This document shows positions 35,842 through 44,642 of a stretch of 64,000 bases of DNA, piece after piece; within the stretch, counting starts at the first letter, position 1; each line of letters opens with the position of its first letter. The position numbers and the translations under genes are program-made. The DNA is taken from positions 37,421 through 101,420 of the forward strand of contig DAIORT010000007.1 in assembly GCA_036752905.1 (NCBI GenBank). Reading direction: 5' to 3'. The DNA is from UBA4877 sp002399345 (lineage in GTDB: Bacteria > Bacillota > Thermoanaerobacteria > Thermoanaerobacterales > UBA4877). The notes under the pieces are model-generated. The model did no database searches and was not told where the DNA came from. It saw nothing but the letters and a program-made list of their open reading frames with translations.

Positions 35842-37995
35842 ATGAAGCTACGAAAAGACATAAGTGACTTAATAGATTTATACAACGGAGGCTGCCTGGC
35901 CGTGCCGTCCGTTCCCGGAGCAGGCAAGACCACTCTTCTGACTCATTTAACCTTCCATATACTGAAGACACAGCCGAACTCGCGAATATTGATTGTTACG
36001 TACATGAACTCCGCGGTGGCCAACTTCAAGCAGAGGATAAACGATCTTCTTAAAGGTGGCGGAATACACTCATCAAATTACGATGTGATGACTCTGCATG
36101 CCCTGGCCTCATCCGTCATAGGCAGCAATCCTGCCGTGCTTGGCCTGGCCAAGGACTATGAGATACTGAGTGAAACGGATACCGCCGAAATACTCAAAGA
36201 ATCTATTAAGGCCTGGCTCTCGACCAATACCGACCTTTTCTACTCTAAATTGTTCATAAAGGAGAGCACCCCTCCTTCCCGGGTTGAGAAAAATAAGGTC
36301 CGGTATCTAAAAGAATTTACCTCGGATGTAAGCAAGGCCATCTCCATGTTTAAGGGCGATAACATTACTCCTTCCGAGCTGCTCGCCTATACAGGCAGCC
36401 TGCCCGAAGATTCCTATCTCCGCTGGGCGGCAGATATATACGATATATATGAAGACAGGCTGAGGCTGCGCGGTGCAATAGACTTCGGTGATCTTCTCAT
36501 GCTGGCTTACCGCTTGCTTACATCAGACCGTGAAATACTCTCACAGTTCCAGGATAAATGGGACTATGTTTTTGAGGATGAAGCGCAGGACTCTAATAAA
36601 TTGCAAAACGAGATAATGAATCTTATATCAAACTACGGCAATCTCGTACGTGTAGGAGACCCCAACCAGGCCATCCTTTCCACATTCACCATAGCGGACC
36701 CTAAACAATTCACCGACTTCATCATGTACAATAAGACCAAAGAGATAAAGACATCAGGCAGAAGCTCGCTGGAAATAATCAGGCTGGCCAACCATCTTGT
36801 AGAAAGCAGCTTATCCATGGCGGAGCTCTCCCCTGTTAAAGGTGCATTGGAAAACCAAATGATAAAGCCCGCGGGATGTGAAAACCCCCAGAACCCCAAA
36901 TACGGCGTAGGATACTATGAACCGGAAAACTTGGACAAAGAATATGAATATATCGCTGTCCTTACAAAAAAGTATTTAGAACTTCACCCTGATAAAACTT
37001 GTGCCATATTGCTCCGGACAAACAACCAGGTGAAAAACATGATGGAGGTACTACAAGACAGGGGGATTGAGTCCTTGGAGGTATCCAACTACTCCTCAAT
37101 AAACACAGTAACCAAACAGATAAACTGCTGCCTTAAGTTTATAAACAGACCGGAGGTCTCCGACAACCTGATAGATGTCCTCAGGTATGTGCTGGCCCCA
37201 GAAATAAAATCTGTCCACACTATAAACCTATTTATGCACGACTGTCGCACGGAAGATTTGCTCTACCCCATGGACAAGGTGCCGTCTTTACCGGATGGCG
37301 TTACAAAACAAGAGGGGAATTATTTCTACGGTGCATTAACCAAGGCAAGGGAACTATTATCTGCGGGAAATATGAGGATAGACAAATTAATCATATATAT
37401 ACTGGACCTCATTAAGGCGGACGGCGATGACCGGGCCATAGGCGAAGCTATAGCCGAGGAGGCCCGCAGGAGGTTATATGACCCCGGCTGGAAGATTGAG
37501 AATGTTATAGATGAGCTCAGCTCTTCGCAAAACAGGTACAGCGACCTGGTTAACATATTTTATCAGAGGAAGGGCTTTACGGCCCGGCCAGGCCAGGCCA
37601 TGGTACTCACCTATCACAAAGCCAAGGGCCTGGAATGGGATAATGTCTTTATGGGGTGCGTAGAGGCCGCGGACTTTCCCCTGCTCCTCTCCCACAGCTT
37701 CATGGGTGAAACATGGTACCTTAAGGATGAATGGCGTAATCCCTCTGCACTCATAGAAGCGGAATATAAAAACCTGACAGGCAAAAAGTTAGATCCGGAC
37801 TTCAAGAAGCAGGCCAAGCTCAATATAATAGCGGAAAATCTGCGCCTGCTGTATGTGGGCATCACACGGGCAAAACAAACCCTGATAATAACCGGCCACA
37901 AAAACGGCTTCTACGACCGGCCATTGGATAACCGTATCTTCGAAAAGATTTTCGGTGACTTTATAAATAAGGAGAGATCCTCATGGATGATATAA
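35842..37995 (+). CDS. UvrD/PcrA-like superfamily-I DNA helicase
   Basis: ATP-dependent 3'-5' helicase of 717 residues. Walker A VPSVPGAGKTTLL (about 25), motif Ia LIVTYMNSAVANFKQRI, Walker B WDYVFEDEAQDSNKLQNEI (about 248), motif III VGDPNQAILSTF, motif V VLTYHKAKGLEWDNVFMGCV (about 590) and motif VI LRLLYVGITRAKQTLIITG are intact. It is far shorter than AddA (about 1200 residues) and has no C-terminal nuclease domain. AGGGGGAT precedes the ATG. It lies between an inactive helicase-like protein and a RecB-type nuclease that overlaps its end by 13 bases. Confidence 0.93.
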   Translation: MKLRKDISDLIDLYNGGCLAVPSVPGAGKTTLLTHLTFHILKTQPNSRILIVTYMNSAVANFKQRINDLLKGGGIHSSNYDVMTLHALASSVIGSNPAVLGLAKDYEILSETDTAEILKESIKAWLSTNTDLFYSKLFIKESTPPSRVEKNKVRYLKEFTSDVSKAISMFKGDNITPSELLAYTGSLPEDSYLRWAADIYDIYEDRLRLRGAIDFGDLLMLAYRLLTSDREILSQFQDKWDYVFEDEAQDSNKLQNEIMNLISNYGNLVRVGDPNQAILSTFTIADPKQFTDFIMYNKTKEIKTSGRSSLEIIRLANHLVESSLSMAELSPVKGALENQMIKPAGCENPQNPKYGVGYYEPENLDKEYEYIAVLTKKYLELHPDKTCAILLRTNNQVKNMMEVLQDRGIESLEVSNYSSINTVTKQINCCLKFINRPEVSDNLIDVLRYVLAPEIKSVHTINLFMHDCRTEDLLYPMDKVPSLPDGVTKQEGNYFYGALTKARELLSAGNMRIDKLIIYILDLIKADGDDRAIGEAIAEEARRRLYDPGWKIENVIDELSSSQNRYSDLVNIFYQRKGFTARPGQAMVLTYHKAKGLEWDNVFMGCVEAADFPLLLSHSFMGETWYLKDEWRNPSALIEAEYKNLTGKKLDPDFKKQAKLNIIAENLRLLYVGITRAKQTLIITGHKNGFYDRPLDNRIFEKIFGDFINKERSSWMI

Positions 37996-38720
37996 AAGAA
38001 ATGTACTTCAGCCAGACAGCGCTTCGGACTTACCTCAGCTGTCCATACAGATTTAAAAAAAGATATATAGACGGACTTTATTGGAGATATGAATCAGACT
38101 CAATACAACTGGGTAGTGAGTTCCACCTGGATATGAAGAGGCACTTTCTCGGCCTCCCTCTTTCAGGCAAAAACAGCAATCTCGTGTCGGCTGCCACGAT
38201 GTTTCTGCCCATGGAGGCCGGTAAAAAATACCTGCCCGAGTACACCCTCAGATATAACGATAACTCGGTAAAAATCACTGTAAGATATGATCTGCTTGTC
38301 ATAGGAGATACAATTGAGATATATGACTGGAAGGTGGGAAAATCCAAGCTCAATGCATCCAAACTCGCAACCGACATCCAGACGCAGCTCTATCTCTATA
38401 CTATGGCATCGGCTGGTCAAATAATAAAAAAGGATATGGAACCGGCAGATATATCCATCACCTACTTCAATCCCTTCCATCCTTCCTCTCCCGTCCATAT
38501 AAACTACGACTCATACAAATTAGATAAGAATCGCATCTATATATCCGGCCTGGTTAGCCGCATACTTAAGGACAGCGAATACGCACTCACCACAGACAAA
38601 CGGAAGTGTATTCACTGTGAATACAACAGGTTATGTAACGGCAAGTCCGTATCCGCCCGCAGCATCAATGGCCAGGACAGCGATCTAAGCTGGGATGACA
38701 TTGAAGAAATAAGCTTTTAA
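37983..38720 (+). CDS. PD-(D/E)XK nuclease with Fe-S cysteines (RecB/AddB C-terminal type)
   Basis: A 245-residue single-domain nuclease. RecB-family motifs: QLGSEFHLDM (His of motif I), VRYDLLVIG (Asp of motif II), IYDWKVGK (Asp-x-Lys in place of the usual Glu-x-Lys) and TQLYLYTMA (QxxxY motif). One Cys in YLSCPYRFKKRY near the N-terminus and three in CIHCEYNRLC at about 215 give the four-cysteine Fe-S pattern of AddB and Cas4 nucleases. It overlaps the helicase gene, so the two are translated together. No cas1 or cas2 is near, so a Cas4 role is less likely than end-processing with the helicase. Confidence 0.9.
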   Translation: MDDIKEMYFSQTALRTYLSCPYRFKKRYIDGLYWRYESDSIQLGSEFHLDMKRHFLGLPLSGKNSNLVSAATMFLPMEAGKKYLPEYTLRYNDNSVKITVRYDLLVIGDTIEIYDWKVGKSKLNASKLATDIQTQLYLYTMASAGQIIKKDMEPADISITYFNPFHPSSPVHINYDSYKLDKNRIYISGLVSRILKDSEYALTTDKRKCIHCEYNRLCNGKSVSARSINGQDSDLSWDDIEEISF

Positions 38721-38740
38721 CCATATAAACGCTTTCATTT

Positions 38741-40099
38741 TTATAAACTCTCCTGTTCGGCAGTAACAATCTTATCCTGTATAACCTTTTCACCACTTGT
38801 AAACTTTTTCGGCCATCTTATTATAATAAATAAAGTAGCAAAGAAGAACATCAAATAACAATACCACACATAAGGTGAAATAGATATGGGCGGAATCCCT
38901 GCGATACTGCCCGCTATAAGCAGCTGGCTGGCATAAGGAAGAGTACCATTAAACACACATGAGTAAATATCCACAATGCTGGCCACCCTTCGCCGGTCAA
39001 TGCCCAGGTCATCTGCAATCTTGCATGAAATAGGTGTCGTAGTGATAATGGATATGGTGTTGTTTGCCGTGGCAATATCCACCAAGCTGGCAAGAGCAGC
39101 AATACTCAGCTCACCGCCACGCGCCGTCTTTGCTTTCTTAGTCAGTTTAGCCAACAGATAATCAATTCCCCCAAAGTACTTCATGAGTGCGACCATCCCG
39201 CCGACAAGAACAGCAACAAGAGCAATATCTTCCATGCTAATCATGCCTTCATGCATGATTTTCAAAGCAGAAAAGAAAGTAAAGTCATGATGTGCTATCC
39301 CGATAAACGTACCGCTTAAAATTCCCAAAACCATTATAGGCAGTACATTCATACCCGTAAAAGACAAGACAATGATAACTAAATAAGGAATGAGATTAAC
39401 AAGATTAAAACCTTGAGCCAGTGACTGGCTTGCAACATTTATCGGTTGAAAAGCTAATAAAATAACGGTTGCTATGCAAGCAGGCATTACCATAGGAAGA
39501 TTTGCCCTGAATTTGTCTCTGTTCTCTATACCCGCCAATTTTGTCGCAGCTATGGTCGTGTCGGAAATAAAAGAAAGCTCGTCGCCAAACATAGCTCCAC
39601 CCACAACAATTCCACAGACCAGCGCTAGATTGCTGTTGGTTTTAGCAGCCATATCCATTCCGATGGGAATTAAGGCTGCAATGGTCCCCATCGAGGTTCC
39701 CATGGCAAAGCTGATGATGCAGGATATAATGAACAAACCTGGCAGAACAAACCGCGCAGGTAATATAGTAAGCCCCAGATTTACAAAGGTATCTACGGCA
39801 TGCATCTTACTTGTTATACCAAAAAAAGCACCCGCCAGCAGGAAAATGAGCACCATGAGGATAAGTGTGTCATCACCGCCGCCCTTACAAAAAATCGTTA
39901 CCCTTTCCTCAAAGTCAGTGTGCTCACCCTCTCTGTCCGGTAAGAAAAACGCTATTATACAGGCTATGGTTATCCCTATCATTAAAGGCATATTATCAAA
40001 GCTACCAGAGATAAAACCCGATAGTAGATAGAGCACCAGGAAAACAACTAACGGTAATAACCCCCAAATGCTCCCTTCATTATGCTTTTCATTCTTCAC
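38741..40099 (-). CDS. NhaC-family Na+/H+ antiporter
   Basis: A 452-residue membrane protein with 11-12 helices. Family features include ILLAGAFFGITSKMHAVDTFVN, FAMGTSMGTIAALIPIGM (about 130), GGAMFGDELSFISDTTIAAT (about 170) with the Asp residues typical of this transporter group, and ATANNTISIITTTPIS. The NhaC family exchanges Na+ for protons or carries small acids such as malate or amino acids; the substrate cannot be set from sequence. The start is GTG at 40099 with AAGGAG 10 bases before. A second member is at 54063 with the same length. Confidence 0.88.
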   Translation of the reverse strand: MKNEKHNEGSIWGLLPLVVFLVLYLLSGFISGSFDNMPLMIGITIACIIAFFLPDREGEHTDFEERVTIFCKGGGDDTLILMVLIFLLAGAFFGITSKMHAVDTFVNLGLTILPARFVLPGLFIISCIISFAMGTSMGTIAALIPIGMDMAAKTNSNLALVCGIVVGGAMFGDELSFISDTTIAATKLAGIENRDKFRANLPMVMPACIATVILLAFQPINVASQSLAQGFNLVNLIPYLVIIVLSFTGMNVLPIMVLGILSGTFIGIAHHDFTFFSALKIMHEGMISMEDIALVAVLVGGMVALMKYFGGIDYLLAKLTKKAKTARGGELSIAALASLVDIATANNTISIITTTPISCKIADDLGIDRRRVASIVDIYSCVFNGTLPYASQLLIAGSIAGIPPISISPYVWYCYLMFFFATLFIIIRWPKKFTSGEKVIQDKIVTAEQESL

Positions 40100-40433
40100 C
40101 TAAAACCATCTCCTTAAAATTATAGTATATGTATACTTTTCTCTCCTTTCCCAACCCAATGAAAAGGTAAAATTTACGACAACATTTACCAAAATACAAT
40201 AGCAGAAAACGCTTGTCAAACCCTCCCCAGGCTACTTACCTCACGCTCCCTCAATAATAATCATAAAAGCGGCTGATTATCCTCTATTTTAAACATAGTT
40301 AAAGTTCAGCAAAACTCAATACTTTCTATTTTGCCTTATTTTACGCTTTACTATAATCGGTGAATAGTGACATCCTTGAATCGTTTATTTACGACAATAA
40401 ATGAAAAATTATATTAAATTTCGTGTCATGCTA
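40100..40433. other. AT-rich intergenic region, no gene seen
   Basis: Between the divergent NhaC and flagellin genes. I find no convincing ORF, RNA gene or repeat here; it holds the upstream control region of NhaC and ends at the flagellin promoter. Confidence 0.5.
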
Positions 40434-40460
40434 TAAACTTCCACCCTTTATTTCCGATAT
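40434..40460 (+). promoter_or_regulatory. sigma-28 (SigD/FliA-type) flagellin promoter
   Basis: TAAA at 40434 and CCGATAT at 40454, 16 bases apart, match the flagellar sigma consensus, 87 bases before the flagellin start. Confidence 0.7.
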
Positions 40461-40547
40461 ATATAAACGTAAGAAGGAAACAGCACAAGAAGGCTGTTTA
40501 CCAATATGGCATGGATGCCAAATATAATATTTCAAGGAGGAAGTAGA

Positions 40548-41429
40548 ATGATAATAAACCACAATATAGCTGCCTTAAACACATACAGACAGTTATCAGT
40601 AAACAACTCAACAACACAGAAGTCGTTAGAAAAGCTTTCATCCGGTTTAAGGATAAACCGCGCAGGCGATGACGCCGCAGGCTTAGCTATATCCGAGAAA
40701 ATGAGAGGACAGGTAAGAGGCCTGGACCAGGCCACAAGGAATGCGCAGGACGGCATATCTCTGATACAAACCGCCGAGGGCGCGTTAAATGAGACGCACA
40801 GTATACTGCAGAGGATGAGGGAGCTGGTAGACCAGGCAGCCACTGAAACAAACGGCACTGATGACAGAGCCAATATACAGAAGGAAATTGATCAATTAAG
40901 TAAAGAAATCGACAGAATTTCTACAGACACTGAATTCAACAAAAAAACTTTGTTAGATGGAAGTTTCTCCGATAAAGAATTAAACTTCCAAATAGGCGCT
41001 AATGCTAAGCAGTTTATAGGCCTGAACATTGGCAATATGGACGCAACATCACTCAGTGTAGACGGTATAAAAGTCACTGATACCATTGAAGAAGTAGACG
41101 ATACGGATCCTGATAATCCAGTTACGACAGAAGTTGATATTACCTCAGATGAAATATCAGAACAACTTGATACAATCGATGCTGCAATCAATAAAGTATC
41201 CGAGCAAAGGGCAAACCTAGGTGCTGTACAAAACAGGTTGGAGCACACCATAAACAACCTGGGTACATCATCCGAAAACCTCACGGCTGCAGAGTCACGT
41301 ATAAGGGATGTGGACATGGCTAAAGAGATGATGACATTCACGAAGAACAACATACTCCAGCAGGCAGCCACGGCCATGCTGGCACAGGCCAATGCACAGC
41401 CTCAGACAGTGCTTCAGCTTTTAAGATAG
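40548..41429 (+). CDS. flagellin
   Basis: Structural subunit of the flagellar filament, exported by the flagellar type III apparatus. The 293 residues keep the D0/D1 helices: IINHNIAALNTYRQLSVNN and KLSSGLRINRAGDDAAGLAIS at the N-terminus, and RIRDVDMAKEMMTFTKNNILQQ with QPQTVLQLL at the C-terminus. The variable centre (about 150-215) is short and acidic, including a TDPDNPVTTEVDIT stretch. AAGGAGG precedes the ATG at 40548. It stands alone, without other flagellar genes in the window, behind a sigma-28-type promoter, and is followed by a terminator. Confidence 0.95.
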   Translation: MIINHNIAALNTYRQLSVNNSTTQKSLEKLSSGLRINRAGDDAAGLAISEKMRGQVRGLDQATRNAQDGISLIQTAEGALNETHSILQRMRELVDQAATETNGTDDRANIQKEIDQLSKEIDRISTDTEFNKKTLLDGSFSDKELNFQIGANAKQFIGLNIGNMDATSLSVDGIKVTDTIEEVDDTDPDNPVTTEVDITSDEISEQLDTIDAAINKVSEQRANLGAVQNRLEHTINNLGTSSENLTAAESRIRDVDMAKEMMTFTKNNILQQAATAMLAQANAQPQTVLQLLR

Positions 41430-41455
41430 TTCTTATAGCAAATACAGAATATAAA

Positions 41456-41480
41456 AAGGAGGGGCAAGCCCTCCTTTTTT
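41456..41480 (+). terminator. intrinsic terminator after flagellin
   Basis: AAGGAGGG/CCCTCCTT stem with a small loop then a run of six T. It also abuts the end of the convergent HAD gene. Confidence 0.9.
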
Positions 41481-42120
41481 ATTGCATCATTTCAGTAAAA
41501 TCAAAAATATATCTCTTAGATAGTTTACGAATTGCTGCCTTATCGCATTCCCAGTAGCGGTCATACACACCGCATGCTGTCATTCCGGCTGCAACAATGG
41601 CTTTTATACTAAACAAAGCATCATCAAAGGCAATACAGTCTTCGGGAGCCACACCGAGTTTTTGCGCAGCCAGCAGATAAAATTCAGCACAATCCTTGTT
41701 ACATCTCACATCCTCAGTTGATAAAAATGATTCAAACAAATCGTATACCTCATTATTTTTAAGTGCTGGTTCGTATAGCACCCGCGGAAGGGCGGTCGCT
41801 ATGCCCAGCTTTACCCCCTGCTTCTTCAAAAACAACAGGTATTCCCTGGCATGCGGCTTTAAAGATATATGATGGGCATATTCACATGCGGCCATGTCAT
41901 ACCATTCCGCAGTCAGTTCATCCGCTGTATGCTTAAGGCCAAACCGTTTAATTGTATAAACAGCCGCCTCTGCAAAATCCATATCGCTTATTCTCTGTAT
42001 ATAATCATCGGGCACAGGTAGCCTATGCTTTACAAGAAAATTAATATCGATCCTGTCCCACACGTCATTGGAATCGGCTAGAGTACCATCTATGTCAAAA
42101 ATTGCAGCTTTAAAATCCAT
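41479..42120 (-). CDS. HAD-superfamily phosphatase in a thiamine operon
   Basis: A 213-residue haloacid-dehalogenase phosphatase of the phosphoglycolate-phosphatase/beta-phosphoglucomutase type. Motif I AAIFDIDGTLADS, motif II LGIATALPR, motif III region KDCAEFYLLAAQKLG, and motif IV CIAFDDALFSIKAIVAAG; the cap is helical (about 20-85). The ATG overlaps the thiE stop as TAATG, and the upstream ATG at 42144 would lie within thiE. As last gene of the TPP-controlled thiM operon it may hydrolyse a thiamine-pathway phosphate, such as thiamine phosphate or a dead-end HMP or HET phosphate; this is inference. Confidence 0.85.
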   Translation of the reverse strand: MDFKAAIFDIDGTLADSNDVWDRIDINFLVKHRLPVPDDYIQRISDMDFAEAAVYTIKRFGLKHTADELTAEWYDMAACEYAHHISLKPHAREYLLFLKKQGVKLGIATALPRVLYEPALKNNEVYDLFESFLSTEDVRCNKDCAEFYLLAAQKLGVAPEDCIAFDDALFSIKAIVAAGMTACGVYDRYWECDKAAIRKLSKRYIFDFTEMMQ

Positions 42121-42824
42121 TATGCTTGTCGGTACTTCTTCCATGCCGCAGCCAGTTCACCAGCCGCCTGTCCCGGGTCATCCGCTCCCGCCACGGCAGA
42201 CACGACAAAAAACCCATCGGCTCCGGTAGCGGCAAGCTGTGGGATATCGGCCAGCTTAACCCCTCCTCCGACCACAACGGGTATCGGACTTATCTTGGCG
42301 AGTTTCGTAAGATCGTTAAAGCTCCTGGTGATCACCTTGCCGTCCATGTCCAGACCGCAATCCGGCTTGGTAGAGGTTTCATGCAGCGGACCGGCGCCAA
42401 AATAGTCAATCTGGCTGACATCCGCCGTCTTAATATAATCAAATAATTCATGGGCCCGGGCAGACAGGCCTATAATAGAATCATCACCTAAGTATTCCCG
42501 GCAGACATCCACCGGAATATCCGACTGCCCGACATGGATGCCATCAACCTTTATCCCCTGCTTACGCGCCGCCAGCACCACATCGAGACGGTCATCCACA
42601 AGCAGGGCCACCTCATCCGATTTACCTGCCTGTGCAATCACATCGGCGGCGGCGCGGGTCAGCTCAATGAGCTCGCGGGCGGATGCGACCTTGGAACGAA
42701 TCTGTACACATGAAAAGCCAGCGTCAATCACATCTTTTATAATAGGCAGGACCGTCCGTCCCTTTGTGTTCTCCGGACCAACCACAAAATATGCCGAGAT
42801 ATCAAAATTCTCCCTTATACTCAT
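42120..42824 (-). CDS. thiE: thiamine-phosphate synthase
   Basis: Joins HMP pyrophosphate and thiazole phosphate to thiamine phosphate. The 234-residue TIM barrel shows FDISAYFVVGPENTKG, IRSKVASARELIEL, LLVDDRLDVVLAA, DGIHVGQSDIP (pyrophosphate/Mg site), the IGLSARA segment (normally IGVSA/ST), YFGAGPLHETSTKPD and VVVGGGVKLADI. The loop GAGPLHETSTK is slightly divergent from the usual GPIFPTxTK. GAAGGAGG precedes the ATG, which overlaps the stop of the thiamine-binding protein gene. Confidence 0.92.
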   Translation of the reverse strand: MSIRENFDISAYFVVGPENTKGRTVLPIIKDVIDAGFSCVQIRSKVASARELIELTRAAADVIAQAGKSDEVALLVDDRLDVVLAARKQGIKVDGIHVGQSDIPVDVCREYLGDDSIIGLSARAHELFDYIKTADVSQIDYFGAGPLHETSTKPDCGLDMDGKVITRSFNDLTKLAKISPIPVVVGGGVKLADIPQLAATGADGFFVVSAVAGADDPGQAAGELAAAWKKYRQA

Positions 42825-43126
42825 TTTTCCTCCTTCAAAATACCATTGACCTTATCAACCTTGGTGGTCATTGTATTATTAAAACCGGGACGTATATCGG
42901 CCTTGAGGACAACCTCCGTACGTATGCCCTTCTCTGCTAGGACAGCAGTTGCATCCTTCACAACCTTCATCACGTCATCCCACTCTCCCTCAATCTCTGT
43001 AAACATGGAATTGGTGCGGTTGGGCAAACCCGACTTCCTAATGACATTTACCACCTCGGCCACCTGCGGTGCCATTTCGTCCCCTACACCACAGGGAGCT
43101 ATAGCCACAGCAATTAATGTATTCAT
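42821..43126 (-). CDS. thiamine-binding protein (DUF77/MTH1187/YkoF-like)
   Basis: A 101-residue ferredoxin-fold protein. The N-terminus LIAVAIAPCGVGDEMAPQVAEVVNVI, the central NRTNSMFTEIEGEWDDVMKVV with the conserved Thr-x-x-Glu-Gly, and the C-terminal STxVxKVxxIL-like TTKVDKVNGILKEE fit the small thiamine-binding family. Such proteins bind thiamine or HMP and are often co-regulated with thiamine genes. It sits between thiM and thiE. A broken member of the same family is at 5238-5403. Confidence 0.85.
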   Translation of the reverse strand: MNTLIAVAIAPCGVGDEMAPQVAEVVNVIRKSGLPNRTNSMFTEIEGEWDDVMKVVKDATAVLAEKGIRTEVVLKADIRPGFNNTMTTKVDKVNGILKEEK

Positions 43127-43129
43127 TCT

Positions 43130-43966
43130 TTATACCTCCTCAATTTTAAATGGATTACCGGCGATATCTTCTCCACCGGCTTTATACAGCTCATCAAGAA
43201 ACGCAGTTTGAAAACTTCCGGGGCCGTCCGACTTACTTTCCGCACGGCTGCCCGCCAGATTATAAACAGCGGTGGCTGTAAGTGCCGCTATAAAAGGAGA
43301 GGCGGCAGCCGCATAGACGGCATTGACCCCGCCCAGGGAACATCCGGAGCCTGTAATTCTCTTCATGAAATAGGAACCTCCCTCGGATAGCGCCGCAGTA
43401 TGACCGTCCGTGACGAAATCCGCCTTGCCGGACACGGCCACCGCCCCGCCTGTCCACCCGGCCAGAGCTACAGCTGCGTCCTTCGCACTGGTTACAGAAT
43501 CCATAGAATCCACCCCGCGGACATTGGACTCGCTGCTTCCCCCGGCCAGGCCCCAAAGACCGGCCAATGCGATAATCTCCGATGCATTACCCCGTATGAT
43601 GCTGGGTTTATATTCTTTCAGCTGCTCTAACAATTTACTCCTAAGTGCACCTATACCCACCGCCACCGGGTCCAATACCCACGGCCTGCCTATTTCATGC
43701 AGAACCTTGGCAACGTGAGGCAGTGTCTGCTCATAAACCGGCAGTAGTGTCCCCACATTTATGTACATGGCACCTGCAGTTTTAGCTAACACCTCGCCTT
43801 CATCAGGCAAATAGACCATGGCGGCAGATCCACCGACGGCAAGCTGTGCATTGGCCACGAGATTAATGGTAACCGTGTTCGTTATTGAGCCCACCATGGG
43901 ATTTGTCTCTCTTACCGTCCGGACCGCCCCCATCATCTGCTCTTGAATTTCTTCTTTTCCCATCAT
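43130..43966 (-). CDS. thiM: hydroxyethylthiazole kinase
   Basis: Phosphorylates the thiazole alcohol recovered from degraded thiamine. The 278-residue ribokinase-like protein shows NTVTINLVANAQLAVGGSAAMVYLPDE, the VLDPVAVGIGALRS motif, IIRGNASEI (about 138), and the active-site anion hole RITGSGCSLGGVNA with the catalytic Cys (about 215). Length is normal. It is the first gene of the second TPP-riboswitch unit; AGGAGGAG precedes the ATG. Confidence 0.95.
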   Translation of the reverse strand: MMGKEEIQEQMMGAVRTVRETNPMVGSITNTVTINLVANAQLAVGGSAAMVYLPDEGEVLAKTAGAMYINVGTLLPVYEQTLPHVAKVLHEIGRPWVLDPVAVGIGALRSKLLEQLKEYKPSIIRGNASEIIALAGLWGLAGGSSESNVRGVDSMDSVTSAKDAAVALAGWTGGAVAVSGKADFVTDGHTAALSEGGSYFMKRITGSGCSLGGVNAVYAAAASPFIAALTATAVYNLAGSRAESKSDGPGSFQTAFLDELYKAGGEDIAGNPFKIEEV

Positions 43967-44051
43967 TCATTCTCCTCCTTTTTTGTCAGTAACCCGGCTC
44001 ACTTTGCAATCTGTAAATATTCAGCGAAGACGCTATTCTTTCTATAAACAA

Positions 44052-44082
44052 CAAAAAATGCTTACTGATATCAGCAAGCATC
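44052..44082 (-). terminator. intrinsic terminator of the thiM riboswitch
   Basis: Minus strand ATGCTTGCTGATATCAGTAAGCAT hairpin (given in two arms, ATGCTTGCTG and CAGTAAGCAT) followed by six T, between the aptamer and thiM. Confidence 0.85.
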
Positions 44083-44096
44083 TGCATACTTCGTTA

Positions 44097-44192
44097 TTTG
44101 CTTCCCTACGCCAGTATTAACTAACAGGTTCAAAGGGTCAGGTTTTACCTTCTCAACTCATAAGGGCCGCAGCCCAAGGGAGTTCCCCCACA
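44097..44192 (-). ncRNA. TPP riboswitch upstream of thiM
   Basis: Minus strand has GGGGGAACT, an extra variable stem, GTTGAGAAGG, GACCCTTTGAACCTG and TTAATACTGGCGTAGGGAA, the conserved THI-box blocks in order. GAGTTGAGAAGG replaces the usual GCTGAGA. Confidence 0.93.
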
Positions 44193-44214
44193 ATAAATAT
44201 TTTATTTATTTTAT

Positions 44215-44424
44215 GGTAGCACTCATTGGCGTATGTGTCAAATATATATCACTGGCTGCTCCATAACGAACGCCCCTGTCGGGGCGTGTGTATCATTGTT
44301 TGGATGGCAGCACTCATTGGCATATGTATCAAATATATATCACTGACTGCTCCATAACGAACGCCCCTGTCGGGGCGTGTGTATCATTGTTTGGATGGCA
44401 GCACTCATTGGCATATGTATCAAA
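44215..44424. repeat. 91-bp tandem repeat, two full copies and a partial third
   Basis: The unit begins GGYAGCACTCATTGGC and starts at 44215, 44306 and 44397, an exact 91-base period. Each full copy contains the stem-loop ACGCCCCTGTCGGGGCGT; the third breaks off after 28 bases. Copies differ at only a few positions. No ORF crosses it. It lies between the thiM riboswitch and the oppositely placed end of the flavoprotein gene; the rest of the gap to 44642 is AT-rich and holds no gene I can see. Confidence 0.9.
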
Positions 44425-44613
44425 CATGAATATCCTTATAGTTTATTAGCATGCCCTGCCGGACGCGTACATCACTATATCATATTCACTTTATCATTTT
44501 TGAGGCTACTTAGGGTTTATAATAAATCGTACAACAGTTTCGCTTAGCTTGGTTACCTACACCTGCATATTTCTGCTAAAAGTGTTAAATATACATATTC
44601 GGTAATATGTATT

Positions 44614-44630
44614 GCCCCCTTCCGGGGGCG
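44614..44630 (-). terminator. possible terminator of the flavoprotein operon
   Basis: GCCCCC/GGGGGC stem with a 4-5 base loop 13 bases after the flavoprotein stop; the following minus-strand sequence is AT-rich without a clean T-run. Confidence 0.5.
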
Positions 44631-44642
44631 AATATATATTAT

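Noticed and set aside
37983..38720. The Fe-S nuclease as Cas4 of the CRISPR system.
   Set aside because: No cas1, cas2 or effector gene is near, the array is 18 kb away, and the gene overlaps a UvrD-like helicase, fitting an AddB-type nuclease better.
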